Origin: Jatrophihabitans endophyticus
Lineage (GTDB): Bacteria; Actinomycetota; Actinomycetes; Mycobacteriales; Jatrophihabitantaceae
DNA: 64,000 nt
Assembly: GCF_900129455.1 (NCBI RefSeq)
Contig: NZ_FQVU01000002.1
Span: 930,001 to 994,000 of the forward strand
Direction of reading: 5' to 3'
Positions 63,105 through 64,000 of this stretch are shown here, in pieces. Both the position numbers and the translations under genes were made by a program. Below the pieces are notes generated by a model. It had not been told where the DNA came from. It was given only the letters and a program-made list of their open reading frames with translations, and searched no databases. Each line of letters starts with the position of its first letter. Within the stretch, counting starts at the first letter, position 1.

Positions 63105-64000
63105 CGGCGTGGCGGCGCTCCGCCGTCCTCGGCGCGATCGCCGTCGCGCTCGTCGTGGTGGTCGGTCCGGTGCTCGGGTCGCCCGCCGCCCAGGCGAGCC
63201 CGGTCGGCGACTGCGGGCCGAGCACGGGAACCGTCGTCGCCGTCGACTACTCGCACTGGGACGGCCCGATCGTGCGCGGCTGCGACCTCGACAGGCCCGC
63301 GTCCGGCATCGCCCTGCTGAACGACACCGGGTTCCGCACCACCGGCACGCAGCACGACGGCCCGCAGTTCCTGTGCCGCATCGGCAACCAGGCCTGGGAT
63401 CACGGCACCCAGTACCCGACGCCGAGGGACGAGGCGTGCGTCCGGACGCCGCCGGCCTCGGCGTACTGGTCCTACTGGCTCGCCCCGAAGGGCAGGAACA
63501 GCTGGTCGTACAGCCAGTTCGGCGCGTACGCCGACAAGCCCACCGAGGGCGAGGTGCAGCTGTGGATCTTCGGCGGCACCGACATCACCGGCGCCGACGG
63601 CGACCCGGTGAACGGCTTCCCGGTGTGCACCCCGAACTCGCTGCGTGCCGGCGGGTCCGCCTCGACGTGCACCCCCACGGGCACCGAGGCCGGCCGGGGC
63701 GTGGGCCACGGCGGGTCGAGACGGACGGCCGCGAGCCGGACCGCCGCGGTCGGCCGCGGTCACGGCGGGGCCGCGGACGGGCACCGGACGTCGTCAGCCG
63801 CCCGGCGGGCCGAGCCGACCGCGACGCAGGCGGGACGGTCGACGGCCCGGGCCTCGACCGCGCCGCTCGCGCCGACCGCCGGCCGCAGCGCCGCCACGCA
63901 CGGCACCGCGACGACGGCAGCGGGTCGGGCCGTCGCCTCGTCCGCGGCCGGCTCGTCGCTCGGCGCGCGGGCCGCGGGCAACGTCGTCGACGCGCGTCCT
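63101..64000 (+). CDS. Secreted protein with the same four-Cys module (3' end cut by window)
   Basis: At least 300 residues; the frame runs off the window. ATG 63101 overlaps the preceding stop (ATGA), so it shares the B12-controlled transcript. Signal peptide to about residue 33 (SPAAQAS). The module at about 38-185 is a paralogue of the one upstream: C38, C61, C92 and C113 have nearly the same spacing (23, 31, 21 against 23, 30, 21), and GTQHDGPQFLCRIG and TPPASAYWSYWLAPKG are shared exactly. A low-complexity Ala/Thr/Arg/Gly tail follows. No helical repeats so far. Probably a companion cobalamin-binding or anchoring subunit. Confidence 0.85.
   Translation, partial: MTAWRRSAVLGAIAVALVVVVGPVLGSPAAQASPVGDCGPSTGTVVAVDYSHWDGPIVRGCDLDRPASGIALLNDTGFRTTGTQHDGPQFLCRIGNQAWDHGTQYPTPRDEACVRTPPASAYWSYWLAPKGRNSWSYSQFGAYADKPTEGEVQLWIFGGTDITGADGDPVNGFPVCTPNSLRAGGSASTCTPTGTEAGRGVGHGGSRRTAASRTAAVGRGHGGAADGHRTSSAARRAEPTATQAGRSTARASTAPLAPTAGRSAATHGTATTAAGRAVASSAAGSSLGARAAGNVVDARP

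Overview
The window is GC-rich actinobacterial chromosome. Three things support this: an HspR/HAIR-controlled clpB and dnaK-grpE-dnaJ-hspR set, a SigE-family ECF sigma factor, and a ponA - GT87 - rpsF-ssb-rpsR-rplI - dnaB order that matches the mycobacterial region near oriC. Many genes use GTG starts and several look leaderless. An ACC deaminase hints at a plant- or soil-associated member (Jatrophihabitans/Frankia-like groups are possible). I cannot place the genus.

Layout. 1-5.5 kb: clpB (3' end cut by the window edge) with its HspR operator, two related single-span microproteins, a DUF4012 envelope protein and a small secreted Ig-like protein. 5.7-25.8 kb: an exopolysaccharide island. A plus-strand operon holds a 4,6-dehydratase, aminotransferase, initiating sugar transferase, ATP-grasp, HAD, three GT4 glycosyltransferases, flippase, CgeB-like transferase and methyltransferase. 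It converges on a minus-strand operon holding CapE, CapF, a nucleotide-sugar dehydrogenase, a CapG-like 2-epimerase and a candidate polymerase. A Wzz/BY-kinase and a LMW phosphatase follow. Together these look like a complete Wzx/Wzy-type pathway that makes a 4-amino-4,6-dideoxy sugar and UDP-L-FucNAc. 25.9-30.4 kb: the heat-shock operon, with an unusual pair of hairpins with mutually complementary loops between grpE and dnaJ.

30.4-48.7 kb: housekeeping core. It contains a coiled-coil protein, a polytopic membrane protein, an Rv0338c-like Fe-S oxidoreductase with a TetR-type operator, a SigE-family sigma factor whose Shine-Dalgarno sits in a 13-bp hairpin, its partner protein, ponA, a GT87 enzyme, endonuclease IV, a secreted anchored protein, rpsF-ssb-rpsR-rplI, an EamA transporter, acdS and dnaB. 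48.7-59.5 kb: an accessory stretch of small genes. It has hemerythrin, PRC-barrel, CLC channel and divergent MarR with a shared palindromic operator, STAS, an internally duplicated secreted protein, LysE, GNAT, an M15 peptidase, a methyltransferase with a shifted tail, and a lipoprotein.

59.65-64 kb: the most interesting part. A promoter and a cobalamin riboswitch precede two translationally coupled secreted proteins. The first has six QxxxGxF-type helical repeats like the alpha6-alpha6 barrel of transcobalamin and intrinsic factor. Both carry the same four-cysteine module. I read this as an envelope-anchored vitamin B12 capture system whose transport genes probably lie just beyond the window.
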